Shown: piece by piece, positions 46,047-55,300 of the stretch
Layout of the letters: each line of letters opens with the position of its first letter
Position numbering within the stretch: position 1 is the first letter of the stretch
Assembly (NCBI GenBank): GCA_001724995.1
Contig: MEFD01000013.1
Coordinates: forward strand, 62,001 to 126,000
Reading direction: 5' to 3'
Length of the DNA: 64,000 nt
Source: Rubrivivax sp. SCN 71-131
GTDB taxonomy: Bacteria > Pseudomonadota > Gammaproteobacteria > Burkholderiales > Burkholderiaceae_C
Translations under genes and position numbers: made by a program
The notes under the pieces: generated by a model
Database searches by the model: none
What the model saw: only the letters and a program-made list of their open reading frames with translations
What the model was told of the DNA's origin: nothing

Positions 46047-46718
46047 ATGCTGATCCGCGATCTCGGCCGCCGTCCCTACGCCGGCATCGAGCAGGCCATG
46101 CGCGAGTTCACCGCGACGCGCACGGCGGCCACCGCCGACGAGCTCTGGCTGGTCGAGCACGAGCCGGTGTTCACGCTCGGGCTGGCGGCGCGGCCCGAGC
46201 ACCTGCTGGCGCCGGGCGACATCGCGGTGGTGCAGACGCAGCGCGGCGGGCAGGTGACGTACCACGGACCCGGGCAGGTCACGGCCTACCCGCTGGTGGA
46301 CCTGGGACGCCTCGGCATCTACGTCAAGGAGTACGTGCATCGGCTCGAGGAGGCGCTGCTGCGCACGCTCGCCTCCTTCGGCCTCACCGGCCACCGCGTG
46401 CGCGGCGCGCCGGGTATCTACGTGCGCCTGGCCGACCCCTTCGACCACGCCCGGCTGCCGCCGCCGCAGCCGGGGCAGGACGCGTTCGCCGGCCTGGCCA
46501 AGATCGCAGCGCTGGGCGTCAAGATCACGCGCAGCCACGCCTACCATGGCCTGGCGCTCAACGTCGCGATGGACCTCGAGCCGTTCTCGCGCATCAACCC
46601 CTGCGGCTACGCGGGGCTGCGCACCACCGACCTGCGCGCGCTCGGCGTCGCGGCCTCCCGGGACGAGGCCGCCGCGCGGCTGGCGAGCGAGTTGCAGCGC
46701 CTGCTGCAGGCGCGCTGA
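46047..46718 (+). CDS. lipB: Octanoyl-[acyl carrier protein] transferase LipB
   Basis: The 223-residue enzyme transfers octanoate from acyl carrier protein to lipoyl domains in lipoate synthesis. Motifs are [13 protein letters not shown] (66-78), the catalytic Lys152 in [10 protein letters not shown] and Cys186 in [11 protein letters not shown] segment of about 20 residues (129-148, [16 protein letters not shown]) is inserted between APGIYV and GLAKIA, which I recall as usual in Burkholderiales. lipA is not next to it, and ybeD, its frequent neighbour, is 28 kb away. It converges with the receptor gene at 46730. Confidence 0.95.
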   Translation: MLIRDLGRRPYAGIEQAMREFTATRTAATADELWLVEHEPVFTLGLAARPEHLLAPGDIAVVQTQRGGQVTYHGPGQVTAYPLVDLGRLGIYVKEYVHRLEEALLRTLASFGLTGHRVRGAPGIYVRLADPFDHARLPPPQPGQDAFAGLAKIAALGVKITRSHAYHGLALNVAMDLEPFSRINPCGYAGLRTTDLRALGVAASRDEAAARLASELQRLLQAR

Positions 46719-46729
46719 CGAGGCCGCGC

Positions 46730-48280
46730 CTAGCGCGCCAGGTCGAAGATCTGCACCGCCCGCTGCAGCGTCGCCGTGCGCGCGTGCATGGTGTCGCAGG
46801 CGGCGCTGGCCTGCTCGGCCAGGGCGGCGTTCTGCTGGCTCGTCTGGTCGATGCGCGCCATCGCCTCGCCGATGTGGTCGACGCCGGCGCGCTGCTCATG
46901 GGCGACCTGCGCGATCTCGCGGATCAGCCGATCGACGTGGTTGACCGAATTCACGACGTCGCCGATGACGGCGTTGGACTGCGTCATGCGCTTGCCGCCC
47001 TGGGCCGCCTGCTCCACCGCACCGGTGGCCAGGCCGCCGATCTCCTTGGCCGCGCTGGTGACGCGCTGCGCCAGGGCGCGCACCTCGGCGGCGACGATGG
47101 CAAAGCCGCGCCCATGCTCGCCCGCCCGCGCCGCCTCGACCGCGGCGTTGAGCGAAAGGATGTTGGTCTGGAAGGCGATGCTCTCGACCACCTGGATCAC
47201 CTCGTGCACCTGGCGCGAGGAGCGGTCGATGCCCTGCATGGTCTGCGCGAGCTCGCTCATCGCCGCGCCGCCGCGCTCGGCCGTGGACAGCGTCGACTCG
47301 CCGACCTTGGCGACCTGCTGCGCCGCCTCGGCGGTGCGATGCACGGTGGCGTTGATTTCGTCCACGGCGGAGGCCGTCTGCTGCACGCTGGCCGACTGCT
47401 CCTCCGAGCGCTGCGCCAGGTCGCGACTGCCGGCGGCGACCTCACTTGCGGCCGAAGCGATGTCGCGCACCTCGCCGCGCACGTCCTCGACGATGGCGCG
47501 CATGTTCAGCCCGGTGAGCCAGACGTTGCGCATCAACTTCCCCAGGGGATGGCGCATGTCGTACTCGGCCTGCCCGGCAAGCCGGCAACCGGCGATCTGC
47601 GCGGCCAGTTCGGTGCAGCGCCGCAGCTTGCGCTCGACGGTGACATGGAACCACGCCGCCAGCGCCGTGGCCGTCGCGCCGAGGGCCAGGGCCTGCGCGG
47701 CCACGCCCAGGCCCAGGGCACCCGGCAGCACCCCCGCCACCACGACGCCGGCCAGGCCGGCGAGCAGCCGCTGCGTCAGGCTCAGGCGATGGATGCGCTG
47801 CGGCAGGTCGGCCAGGCCGTACCGCCGCACGCCGCCGGCATGCAGGTGGATCCGGGACCGGGTGTCCTCGCGCTGCCGGCGCAGGCGTTCGTACAAGGCC
47901 TCGGCCTGCGCGATCTGCGCGCGGCTGGGCTTGAGGCGCACGGACATGTAGGCCACCGGCTTGCCGTTGGCCAGCACCGGCGTCACGTTGGCCAGCACCC
48001 AGTAGAAGTCGCCGTTCTTGCAACGGTTCTTGACCACGCCGCTCCACGGCCGGCCGCGACCGATGGTGCCCCACATGTCCTTGAAGGCCTCGGTCGGCAT
48101 GTCGGGGTGGCGCACGATGTTGTGCGGCTGCCCGATCAGTTCCTCGTAATCAAAGCCGCTGATGTCGACGAAATGGTGGTTGCAGTGGGTGATCCGTCCT
48201 TGTGCATCGGTCGTCGATACGAGGGCGCAATCCTCAGGAAATTCGCGTTCGTTCTGGGTGACGGGCAGGTTGGTCCGCAT
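46730..48280 (-). CDS. PAS-containing methyl-accepting chemotaxis protein (Aer-like energy taxis)
   Basis: The 516-residue receptor begins with a PAS domain (about 18-125) with CNHHFVDISGFDYEELIGQP and FKDMWGTIGRGRPWSGVV, the Aer-type flavin-binding pattern. Hydrophobic helices at about 170-215 (LLAGLAGVVVAGVLPGA) anchor it with no periplasmic domain. The signalling hairpin tip is IAFQTNILSLNAAVEAARAG and FAIVAAEVRALAQRV. Aer receptors sense redox or electron flow. Its site directly after the nar operon, together with a perfect FliA -10 element, suggests taxis linked to respiration. Physical nitrate sensing is not shown. Confidence 0.9.
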   Translation of the reverse strand: MRTNLPVTQNEREFPEDCALVSTTDAQGRITHCNHHFVDISGFDYEELIGQPHNIVRHPDMPTEAFKDMWGTIGRGRPWSGVVKNRCKNGDFYWVLANVTPVLANGKPVAYMSVRLKPSRAQIAQAEALYERLRRQREDTRSRIHLHAGGVRRYGLADLPQRIHRLSLTQRLLAGLAGVVVAGVLPGALGLGVAAQALALGATATALAAWFHVTVERKLRRCTELAAQIAGCRLAGQAEYDMRHPLGKLMRNVWLTGLNMRAIVEDVRGEVRDIASAASEVAAGSRDLAQRSEEQSASVQQTASAVDEINATVHRTAEAAQQVAKVGESTLSTAERGGAAMSELAQTMQGIDRSSRQVHEVIQVVESIAFQTNILSLNAAVEAARAGEHGRGFAIVAAEVRALAQRVTSAAKEIGGLATGAVEQAAQGGKRMTQSNAVIGDVVNSVNHVDRLIREIAQVAHEQRAGVDHIGEAMARIDQTSQQNAALAEQASAACDTMHARTATLQRAVQIFDLAR

Positions 48281-48310
48281 GTTTGTTGTGAAATGTGGCG
48301 TCAGAAATGC

Positions 48311-48337
48311 TTATCGGCGGGCCACGGCGAATCCACA
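48311..48337 (-). promoter_or_regulatory. Sigma-28 (FliA) promoter for the Aer-like receptor
   Basis: On the minus strand GCCGATAA (48318-48311) is an exact copy of the FliA -10 consensus. Eleven bases upstream, TGTGGATT (48337-48330) matches four of eight positions of the -35 consensus. The ATG lies at 48280, leaving a leader of about 25 bases. Confidence 0.6.
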
Positions 48338-48439
48338 GCCCCTGCCCTGCGGTCCGTGAAGGATTTCCCGACCCGGACGGCGACCCGGTCCTGCCCTCGA
48401 AGCTTGCGCGGATCGTCTGCGCACGCCCCGTTGCCGTTG

Positions 48440-49219
48440 CTACTGCAGCAGCGGCGAATCCCTCCCTTGCAGGTCCACGCCCTGCAGGCTGGCCTGGGCG
48501 GCCAGCCGTTGCAGGTACTGGCGCAGCGCCACGGTCCAGCTGCGCTGCTGCAGCGCGGTGCGCACGGCCTGATGCACTTCTTCGAAGGGCAGCGGCTGCC
48601 CCCCTTCGCGCGCCAGCACTTCGACCACGTGCAGGCCGAAGCGGCTGTGCACCAGGCGCGGCAGCACGCCGACCTCGCTGCGGCCGAAGACCTCGCGCGC
48701 GAACTCGGGCGCGCAGTCGCGCGCGAGCAGCCAACCCAGGGCGCCGCCCTGCGCGCCGCTCGGGCAGTTGGAGAGCGCCGCCGCGCGTTCGGCAAAGAGC
48801 GTGCCGCCGTCGTCGCAGCGCAGCTCGAGCAGCGCCTGCTCGGCACGCGAGCGCAGCGCGGCCAGGTCGACGCCGGGCGTCACCGCGAAAAGGACGTGGC
48901 GCAACTGCACGCGCTCGCCGCGGCAGAAGCGTGCGGCATGCGCCGCATGGTGGCGGCGGCAGGCTTCGTCGTCGGGCTCGGGCACGCGCAGTTCGCGCGC
49001 CAGCAGCGCTTCGATGGCGTCACTGGCGGCCTGGCTCGGTACGCCGTCCTCGCCGGCGACGTCGTCCGCGGCCAGCAGACCGCCGGCCTGCGCCGTCTGG
49101 CGCAGCAGTTCGGTGCAGGCGCGCTGGCGCAGCACGGGCGCGGCCAGGGCTTCTCCGGCGCGGTGCAGCGCCTGTCCGTTCACCCGCGCCACCGCCGCGT
49201 CCATCGTCGGCATGCTCAT
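48440..49219 (-). CDS. Parvulin-type peptidyl-prolyl isomerase of the nar operon
   Basis: The 259-residue protein has a parvulin/NifM-like domain (about 105-205: VQLRHVLFAVTPGVDLAALR, GGALGWLLARDCAPEFAREV and VHSRFGLHVVEVL). The N-terminal part is helical as in NifM-like isomerases. No signal peptide is seen. It is the last gene of the nar operon in many betaproteobacteria and probably helps fold or mature the nitrate reductase. AGGAG (48228-48232 complement numbering 49228-49232) is eight bases before ATG 49219; a GTG at 49243 overlapping the narI stop is the alternative start. Confidence 0.85.
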   Translation of the reverse strand: MSMPTMDAAVARVNGQALHRAGEALAAPVLRQRACTELLRQTAQAGGLLAADDVAGEDGVPSQAASDAIEALLARELRVPEPDDEACRRHHAAHAARFCRGERVQLRHVLFAVTPGVDLAALRSRAEQALLELRCDDGGTLFAERAAALSNCPSGAQGGALGWLLARDCAPEFAREVFGRSEVGVLPRLVHSRFGLHVVEVLAREGGQPLPFEEVHQAVRTALQQRSWTVALRQYLQRLAAQASLQGVDLQGRDSPLLQ

Positions 49220-49239
49220 GATCGTCGCTCCTGGAGGAT

Positions 49240-49980
49240 TCACAGCACGCGTTGCGGGCGGTCATGCCCCGCGGGCAGGTTCAGTCGCCGCGAACGCACG
49301 AGCTGGTGGGGGCGCAGCACGTAGGTGACCGTGGCCAGCCCGCTCCAGATGTGCACGAGGCGGCTGAAGGGAAAGAGCAGGAAGATCGTCATGCCCAGCA
49401 CCATGTGCACCTTGTAGGGCCAGGCCAGCTCGATCAGGTTGGCGGCCAGCGGGCGGAAGGTGACGATGCGCTGCGCCCAGTCGGCGAGGATCATCATCAC
49501 GCTGCCGTCGGCGTGCGCCAGCGAGAAGGGCAGCGTAATCAGCCCCAGGCACAGCTGCACCCACAGGATGACGAGGATGGCGATGTCGGTGCGGTGGCTG
49601 GTGAGGCGGATGCGCGGGTCGAACAGCCGCCGCCACAGCAGCATCGACAGGCCGATGAAGCACAGGAAACCCGCGATGCCGCCGGCAACGACCGCCAGCA
49701 TCTGCTTCTGCGCCGGCGTGACGAAGGGCTCGTAGAGCGCATGCGGCGTCAGCATGCCCACGGTGTGGCCGAGGAAGAGGAAGAGGATGCCGCCGTGGAA
49801 GAGGTTGCTGCCCCAGCGCAGCGTGCCGCGGCGCAGCAGCTGCGAGGAGTCGCTCTTCCACGTGTACTGGTCGCGGTCGAAGCGCGCGAGGCTGCCCATG
49901 AAGAAGACGCCCAGGCAGATGTAGGGGTAGACGGTGAAGAAGAAGTCGTGGAGGTAGGCGCTGACGGGCGAGGGGTTCAT
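49240..49980 (-). CDS. narI: Respiratory nitrate reductase gamma subunit (cytochrome b)
   Basis: The 246-residue membrane cytochrome b has five helices and passes electrons from quinol via two haems to NarH. Conserved His and flanking segments are NLFHGGILFLFLGHTVGM, LTSHRTDIAILVILWVQLCL and WPYKVHMVLGMTIFLLFPFS with RLVHIWSG. The opening YLHDFFFTVYPYICLGVFF is typical. Its ATG overlaps the narJ stop as ATGA, and its stop meets the isomerase gene, all within one operon. Confidence 0.95.
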   Translation of the reverse strand: MNPSPVSAYLHDFFFTVYPYICLGVFFMGSLARFDRDQYTWKSDSSQLLRRGTLRWGSNLFHGGILFLFLGHTVGMLTPHALYEPFVTPAQKQMLAVVAGGIAGFLCFIGLSMLLWRRLFDPRIRLTSHRTDIAILVILWVQLCLGLITLPFSLAHADGSVMMILADWAQRIVTFRPLAANLIELAWPYKVHMVLGMTIFLLFPFSRLVHIWSGLATVTYVLRPHQLVRSRRLNLPAGHDRPQRVL

Positions 49981-50711
49981 TGCAGGGCTCCGTGGGCGGC
50001 GTTGGAGGAGGCAGGCGGCGGCGGTGCCGGTGCATCGGCGCGGCGCGTGACGTGCACGCCCTTGCGCGGCGCACCGCCCGCGGCGTGGGTGGCGCTGCTG
50101 CAGCCGTCGAAGGCCGGGGGCTCCTCCCAGAGGGCGTCGATCGGCTCCTCGGCGGGCAGCTCGACGGCGCGCGCGGGGACGCCCGCGAGGTCGAGCAGCG
50201 CGCCCATGACGCTGGCGTAGCGGCTTTCGCGCTGCGCCAGCGCGGCGAAGATGACGTTGACGAGGTGCGCGATCTCGCCGAGGAAAGCCGCGGCTTCGCG
50301 CGGCGGCTGCGTGGACGCGAACTCGAGTGCCACCGGCAGGTGGTCGGGCATCTGCCCGGGCGCGAGGAAGAGGCCGGCGCGCTCGTAGGTCTGCGCGAGG
50401 TCGATCAGCGCCGGCCCGCGTTCGCGCGAGTCGCCGTGCACATGCTCGAAGAGATGCAGCGCGGTGCGCCGCCCGCTGTCGAAGAGCTGCACGTAGTCGG
50501 CCTCGGCGTCGAGCGCGTCCTGGCGCGCGAGCTGCGCCATCAGCGCCTCGATCTCGGCCGTACGCGCGGCGCCGAGCACCGCTTCCTCGCGCACGGCCGC
50601 GCGCAGCACGGGCAGGTGCGCGCGCAGCTCGGCATCGGGATAGGCGAGCAGCCGGGCCAGCACGCGCAGCGTGCGCGCCATCGGGCGCGGGGCAGTCTTG
50701 AAGAGGCCCAT
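49977..50711 (-). CDS. narJ: Nitrate reductase molybdenum cofactor assembly chaperone
   Basis: The 244-residue cytoplasmic chaperone inserts the molybdenum cofactor into NarG and keeps apo-NarGH off the membrane. Conserved blocks are LRVLARLLAYPDAELRAHLP, LFDSGRRTALHLFEHVHGDS and YERAGLFLAPGQMPDHLPVA. A Pro/Ala-rich tail (after about 195) is longer than in E. coli NarJ. The start is two bases after the narH stop; the end overlaps narI. Confidence 0.94.
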   Translation of the reverse strand: MGLFKTAPRPMARTLRVLARLLAYPDAELRAHLPVLRAAVREEAVLGAARTAEIEALMAQLARQDALDAEADYVQLFDSGRRTALHLFEHVHGDSRERGPALIDLAQTYERAGLFLAPGQMPDHLPVALEFASTQPPREAAAFLGEIAHLVNVIFAALAQRESRYASVMGALLDLAGVPARAVELPAEEPIDALWEEPPAFDGCSSATHAAGGAPRKGVHVTRRADAPAPPPPASSNAAHGALQ

Positions 50712-50713
50712 GT

Positions 50714-52237
50714 TCAGATCTCCGCCTTGATGGGGATGGTGCGGCGCTTCTCGCTGCCGAAGAGGCTGGTCTCGCCGATGCCTTCGCTGCAGCCGTTGCC
50801 GAAGCTGAAGCCGCAGCCGCCGCGCACGTTGAAGGCGTTCTCGGCGTATTCGCGGTGCGCGCTCGGGATGACGAAGCGGTCCTCGTAGTTGGCGATCGCC
50901 ATCACGCGGTACATGTCCTCGACCTCGTGCTGCGAGAGGCCGACCTGCTCGAGCACCTTGTCGTTCCTGACCCCGTCGACATGCTTGCTGCGGTTGAAGG
51001 CGCGCATCGCCAGCATGCGCTCGAGCGCGCGCACCACCGGCTGCGTGTCGCCCGCGGTGAGCAGGTTGGCGAGGTACTGCACGGGGATGCGCAGTGAGCC
51101 GACGTCGGGGATCTGGCCGTTGACGCCGACCTGCCCGGCCTGCGCGGCCGAGGTGATGGGCGACAGCGGCGGCACGTACCAGACCATCGGCAGCGTGCGG
51201 TACTCCGGGTGCAGCGGCAGCGCGACCTTCCACTCCATCGCCATCTTCCACACCGGGCTCTTGCGCGCGGCCTCGAGCCAGGCCTCGGGGATGCCGTCCT
51301 TGCGCGCCTGCTCGATCACCTTGGGGTCGTTCGGGTCGAGGAAGAGGTCGCACTGCGCCTGGTAGAGGTCCTTGTCGTGCTCGACGCTGGCGGCCTGCGC
51401 GATCCGGTCGGCGTCGTAGAGCAGCACGCCGAGGTAGCGGATGCGGCCCACACAGGTCTCCGAGCAGACCGTGGGCTGGCCGGCCTCGATGCGCGGGTAG
51501 CAGAAGATGCACTTCTCGGCCTTGCCGCTCTTCCAGTTGTAGTAGATCTTCTTGTAGGGGCAGCCCGAGACGCACATGCGCCAGCCGCGGCACTTGTCCT
51601 GGTCGATGAGGACGATGCCGTCCTCCTCGCGCTTGTAGATGCTGCCGCTCGGGCACGAGGCCACGCACGCCGGGTTGAGACAGTGCTCGCACAGGCGCGG
51701 CAGGTACATCATGAAGGTGTTCTCGAACTCGCCGTACATCTGCTTCTGCACGTCGTCGAAGTTCTTGTCGGCGCTGCGCTTGGCGAACTCGCCGCCGAGG
51801 ATCTCCTCCCAGTTCGGACCCCAGACGATCTTCTCCATCTGCTGCCCGGTGATCAGGCTGCGCGGCCGCGCCGTGGGGCTGGCCTTCATCTCCGGCGCGC
51901 TCTGCAGATGGTCGTAGTCGAAGGTGAAGGGCTCGTAGTAGTCGTCGATCTCGGGCAGGTTGGGGTTGGCGAAGATGTTCATCAGCAGGCGCCACTTGCC
52001 GCCCTGGCGCAGCACGATGGAACCGTCGGCCTTGCGCACCCAGCCGCCGTTCCACTTGTCCTGGTTCTCCCACTCCTTGGGATAGCCGATGCCGGGCTTG
52101 GTCTCGACGTTGTTGAACCAGGCGTACTCCATGCCCGGGCGGCTGGTCCAGACGTTCTTGCAGGTGACCGAACAGGTGTGGCAGCCGATGCACTTGTCCA
52201 GGTTCAGCACCATGCCGATTTGGGCTCGGATCTTCAT
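50714..52237 (-). CDS. narH: Respiratory nitrate reductase beta subunit (Fe-S)
   Basis: The 507-residue protein carries four iron-sulfur clusters from NarI to NarG. Cysteine groups are CIGCHTCSVTC, CEHCLNPACVASCP, CRGWRMCVSGCP (Trp replacing one Cys, which gives the 3Fe-4S cluster), and CIFCYPR with CSETCVGR. The start MKIRAQIGMVLNLDKC has a strong AGGAGG seven bases upstream and was preferred over a longer frame. The gap to narG is 76 bases and holds a GC-rich repeat. Confidence 0.97.
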   Translation of the reverse strand: MKIRAQIGMVLNLDKCIGCHTCSVTCKNVWTSRPGMEYAWFNNVETKPGIGYPKEWENQDKWNGGWVRKADGSIVLRQGGKWRLLMNIFANPNLPEIDDYYEPFTFDYDHLQSAPEMKASPTARPRSLITGQQMEKIVWGPNWEEILGGEFAKRSADKNFDDVQKQMYGEFENTFMMYLPRLCEHCLNPACVASCPSGSIYKREEDGIVLIDQDKCRGWRMCVSGCPYKKIYYNWKSGKAEKCIFCYPRIEAGQPTVCSETCVGRIRYLGVLLYDADRIAQAASVEHDKDLYQAQCDLFLDPNDPKVIEQARKDGIPEAWLEAARKSPVWKMAMEWKVALPLHPEYRTLPMVWYVPPLSPITSAAQAGQVGVNGQIPDVGSLRIPVQYLANLLTAGDTQPVVRALERMLAMRAFNRSKHVDGVRNDKVLEQVGLSQHEVEDMYRVMAIANYEDRFVIPSAHREYAENAFNVRGGCGFSFGNGCSEGIGETSLFGSEKRRTIPIKAEI

Positions 52238-52255
52238 GCGACCTCCTGCCGGGCC

Positions 52256-52288
52256 GTCCCAAGGGAAGTACGCCCCCCTCGGGGGGGC
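52256..52288. repeat. Intergenic GC-rich double hairpin between narG and narH
   Basis: TCCCAAGGGA (about 52257-52266) and GCCCCCC-TCG-GGGGGGC (52272-52288) are two adjacent dyads in the 76-base gap. The overall pattern, CCCCCCGAGGGGG followed by CTTGGGACGGCCC on the gene strand, resembles a dispersed intergenic repeat I recall from Comamonadaceae genomes. I found no second copy in this window. Confidence 0.55.
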
Positions 52289-52313
52289 AGCGAGCGAATG
52301 TGGGCGTGAGGGG

Positions 52314-55300
52314 TCATGCGTTTTCTCCATGCGCTTGCACCGCGACGATGCGTTCGGCGCCGATCGGCGTGTCCAGCCAGTCGATCTTCTTCATGCGGCG
52401 CACGACGACGAATTCGTCGCGGTTGGTGCCGATCGTTCCGTAGTAGTTGAAGCCGTAGGCCAGCTGCGCGTAGCCGCCGACCATGTGCGTGGGCTTGAGG
52501 ACGATGCGCGTCACCGAGTTGTGGATGCCGCCGCGCACGTTCGTGATCTCGCTGCCGGGCGTGTTCACGATCTTTTCCTGGGCGTGATACATCATGACCA
52601 TGCCCTCCTTCACGCGCTGGCTGACGACCGCGCGCGCGGCGATGGCGCCGTTGACGTTGAAGAGTTCGATCCAGTCGTTGTCCTCGACGCCGATCTTCCT
52701 CGCGTCGACCTCCGAGAGCCAGACGATGGGCCCGCCGCGCGAGAGCGTGAGCATCATCAGGTTGTCGGTGTAGGTCGAGTGGATGCCCCACTTCTGGTGC
52801 GGCGTGATGAAGTTCAGCAGGATCTCCGGGTTGCCGTTGCCGCGCTGCTCGTGCATCGGCGCGGTGGCCTTCACGTCCACCGGCGGGCGGTAGGTCGAGA
52901 AGCCCTCGCCGAAGGCGATCATCCAGGCGTGGTCCTGGTAGAAGTGCTGGCGGCCGGTGAGCGTGCGCCAGGGGATCAGCTCGTTGACGTTGGTCCAGCC
53001 GGCGTTGTAGGAGACGTTCTCGCTCTCGATGCCGCTCCAGGTCGGCGAGCTGATGATCTTGCGCGGCTGCGCCTGGATGTCGCGGTAGCGGATCTTCTCG
53101 TCCTCGCGGTAGAGCGCCAGGTGCTCGTGCTCGCGGCCGGTGGCCTTGGACAGCGCCTGCCAGGCCTTCACGGCGACGTGGCCGTTGGTCTCGGGGGCGA
53201 GCTGCAGCACGACCTCGCAGGCATCGATGTCGGTGTCGATGCGCGGCATACCCTTGGTCACGCCCTCTTCACGCACGAGGCCGTTGAGCTCGCCGAGCTG
53301 CCTGACCTCGGTCTGCGTGTTCCAGGCGATGCCCTTGCCACCGTTGCCCACCTTGTTCATCAAGGGGCCGAGCGCGGTGAAGCGCTTGAAGACGTTGGGG
53401 TAGTCGCGCTCGACGACGGTGATCGCCGGTGCCGTCTTGCCGGGGACGAAGTCGCACTCGCCGCGCTTCCAGTCGCGCACGTCCAGCGCCTGGCCGAGCT
53501 CGCCCGGGCTGTCGTGCATCAGCGGCGTCAGCACCACCTCCTTCTCGACGCCGAGGTGGCCGATGCAGACCTCGCTGAACTTCTTCGCGAAGCCCTTGTA
53601 GATCTCCCAGTCGCTCCTGGCCTCCCAGGCCGGGTCCACCGCCGCCGAGAGCGGGTGGATGAAGGGGTGCATGTCGCTGGTGTTGAGGTCGTTCTTCTCG
53701 TACCAGGTCGCCGTGGGCAGCACGATGTCGCTGTAGAGGCAGGTCGTGCTCATGCGGAAGTCGAGCGTCACCAGCAGGTCCAGCTTGCCCTCGGGGGCCT
53801 GCGCGTGCCACTTGACTTCGGTGGGCTTGGCTTCCTGCGGCCCCAGGTCCTTGCCCTGCACGCCGTTGCTCGTGCCCAGCAGGTGCTTGAGGAAGTACTC
53901 GTGCCCCTTGCCGCTGGAGCCCAGGATGTTGCTGCGCCAGACGAACATGTTGCGCGGCCAGTTCGCCGGCGCGTCCGGGTCGTGGCAGGAAAGGTCGAGC
54001 TTGCCGGCCTGCAGCTGTTGCGCGACGTAGTCCTTGCCCTCCAGGCCGGCGGCCGCGGCCTCCCTGGCCAGCACGAGCGGGTTGCGGTCGAGCTGCGGCG
54101 CGCTGGGCAGCCAGCCCATGCGCTCGGCGCGCACGTTGAAGTCGATCGCGCTGCCGGCGTAGGCGGCCTTGTCGGCCAGCGGCGAGAGCACCTCGTCCAT
54201 GCCCAGCCGCTCGTAGCGCCACTGGTCGGTGTGCGCGTAGAAGAAGCTGGTCGAGTTCTGCTGCCGCGGCGGGCGGATCCAGTCGAGCGCGAAGGCCAGC
54301 GCCGTCCAGCCGGTCTGCGGCCGCAGCTTCTCCTGGCCCACGTAGTGCGACCAGCCGCCGCCGCTCTTGCCGATGCAGCCGCACATCATCAGCATGTTGA
54401 TGACGCCACGGTAGTTCATGTCGCTGTGGTACCAGTGGTTCATCGCCGCGCCGATGATGACCATGGAGCGCCCCTGCGTCTTCTCCGCCGTCTCGGCGAA
54501 CTGGCGCGCCACGGCGACGACCTGCTCGCGCGGCACGCCGGTGATGCGCTCCTGCCACGCCGGGGTGTAGGGCGCGTCGTCGTCGTAGCTCGCGGCGCCG
54601 CTGCCCAGACCGCGATCGACGCCGTACTGCGCGGCCTGCAGGTCGAACACGGTGGCCACGCGCGCGCGCTTGCCGCCGGCGAGTTCGAGCTCCACCACCG
54701 GCAGCTTCATGCGCCGCACGTCGCCGCCCTGCTCGTTGCCGGTGAAGTGCGGGTTGGGCTGGCCACCGAAGTAGGGGAAGGCGACGTCGGCGATGGCGTG
54801 CGGCTGCGCGCCGCCCTCCAGCACCGAGAGCTTGAGCCGGACGGCCTCGCTGCCGCGCGCGTCCTTGTCCTCGAGGTTCCAGCGCCCGGCATCGGCGCGG
54901 CCTTGCGGCCCCCAGCGAAAGCCGATCGAGCCGTTGGGCAGGGTGAGCCTGCCGGCGCTATCGAAGGCCAGCGTTTTCCACTCGGGGTTGTTGTCCTGCC
55001 CGAGCCGGTCGCCGAGGTCACTGGCGCGCAGGAAGCGCCCGGGCACGAGCGCGCTGCGGCCGTCGGCAAGCGTCTGCTCGTCCAGCAGCACGAGCATCGG
55101 CAGGTCGGTGTAGCGGCGCGCGTAGTCGTCGAAGTAGGCGGCGCGGCGCTCGAAGTAGAACTCCTTCAGGATGACGTGGCCCATGGCCATCGCCACCGCG
55201 GCGTCGGTGCCCTGCTTGGGGTGCATCCACAGGTCGGCGAGCTTGGCGACCTCGGAGTAGTCGGGCGTCACCGCCACCGTCTTCGTGCCCTTGTAGCGCA

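Noticed and set aside
45014..49324. Open frame of over 1400 codons on the plus strand across FAD oxidoreductase, lipB and the receptor
   Set aside because: It overlaps four well-supported genes in another frame or strand and is Arg/Ala-rich without any domain; an effect of high GC.
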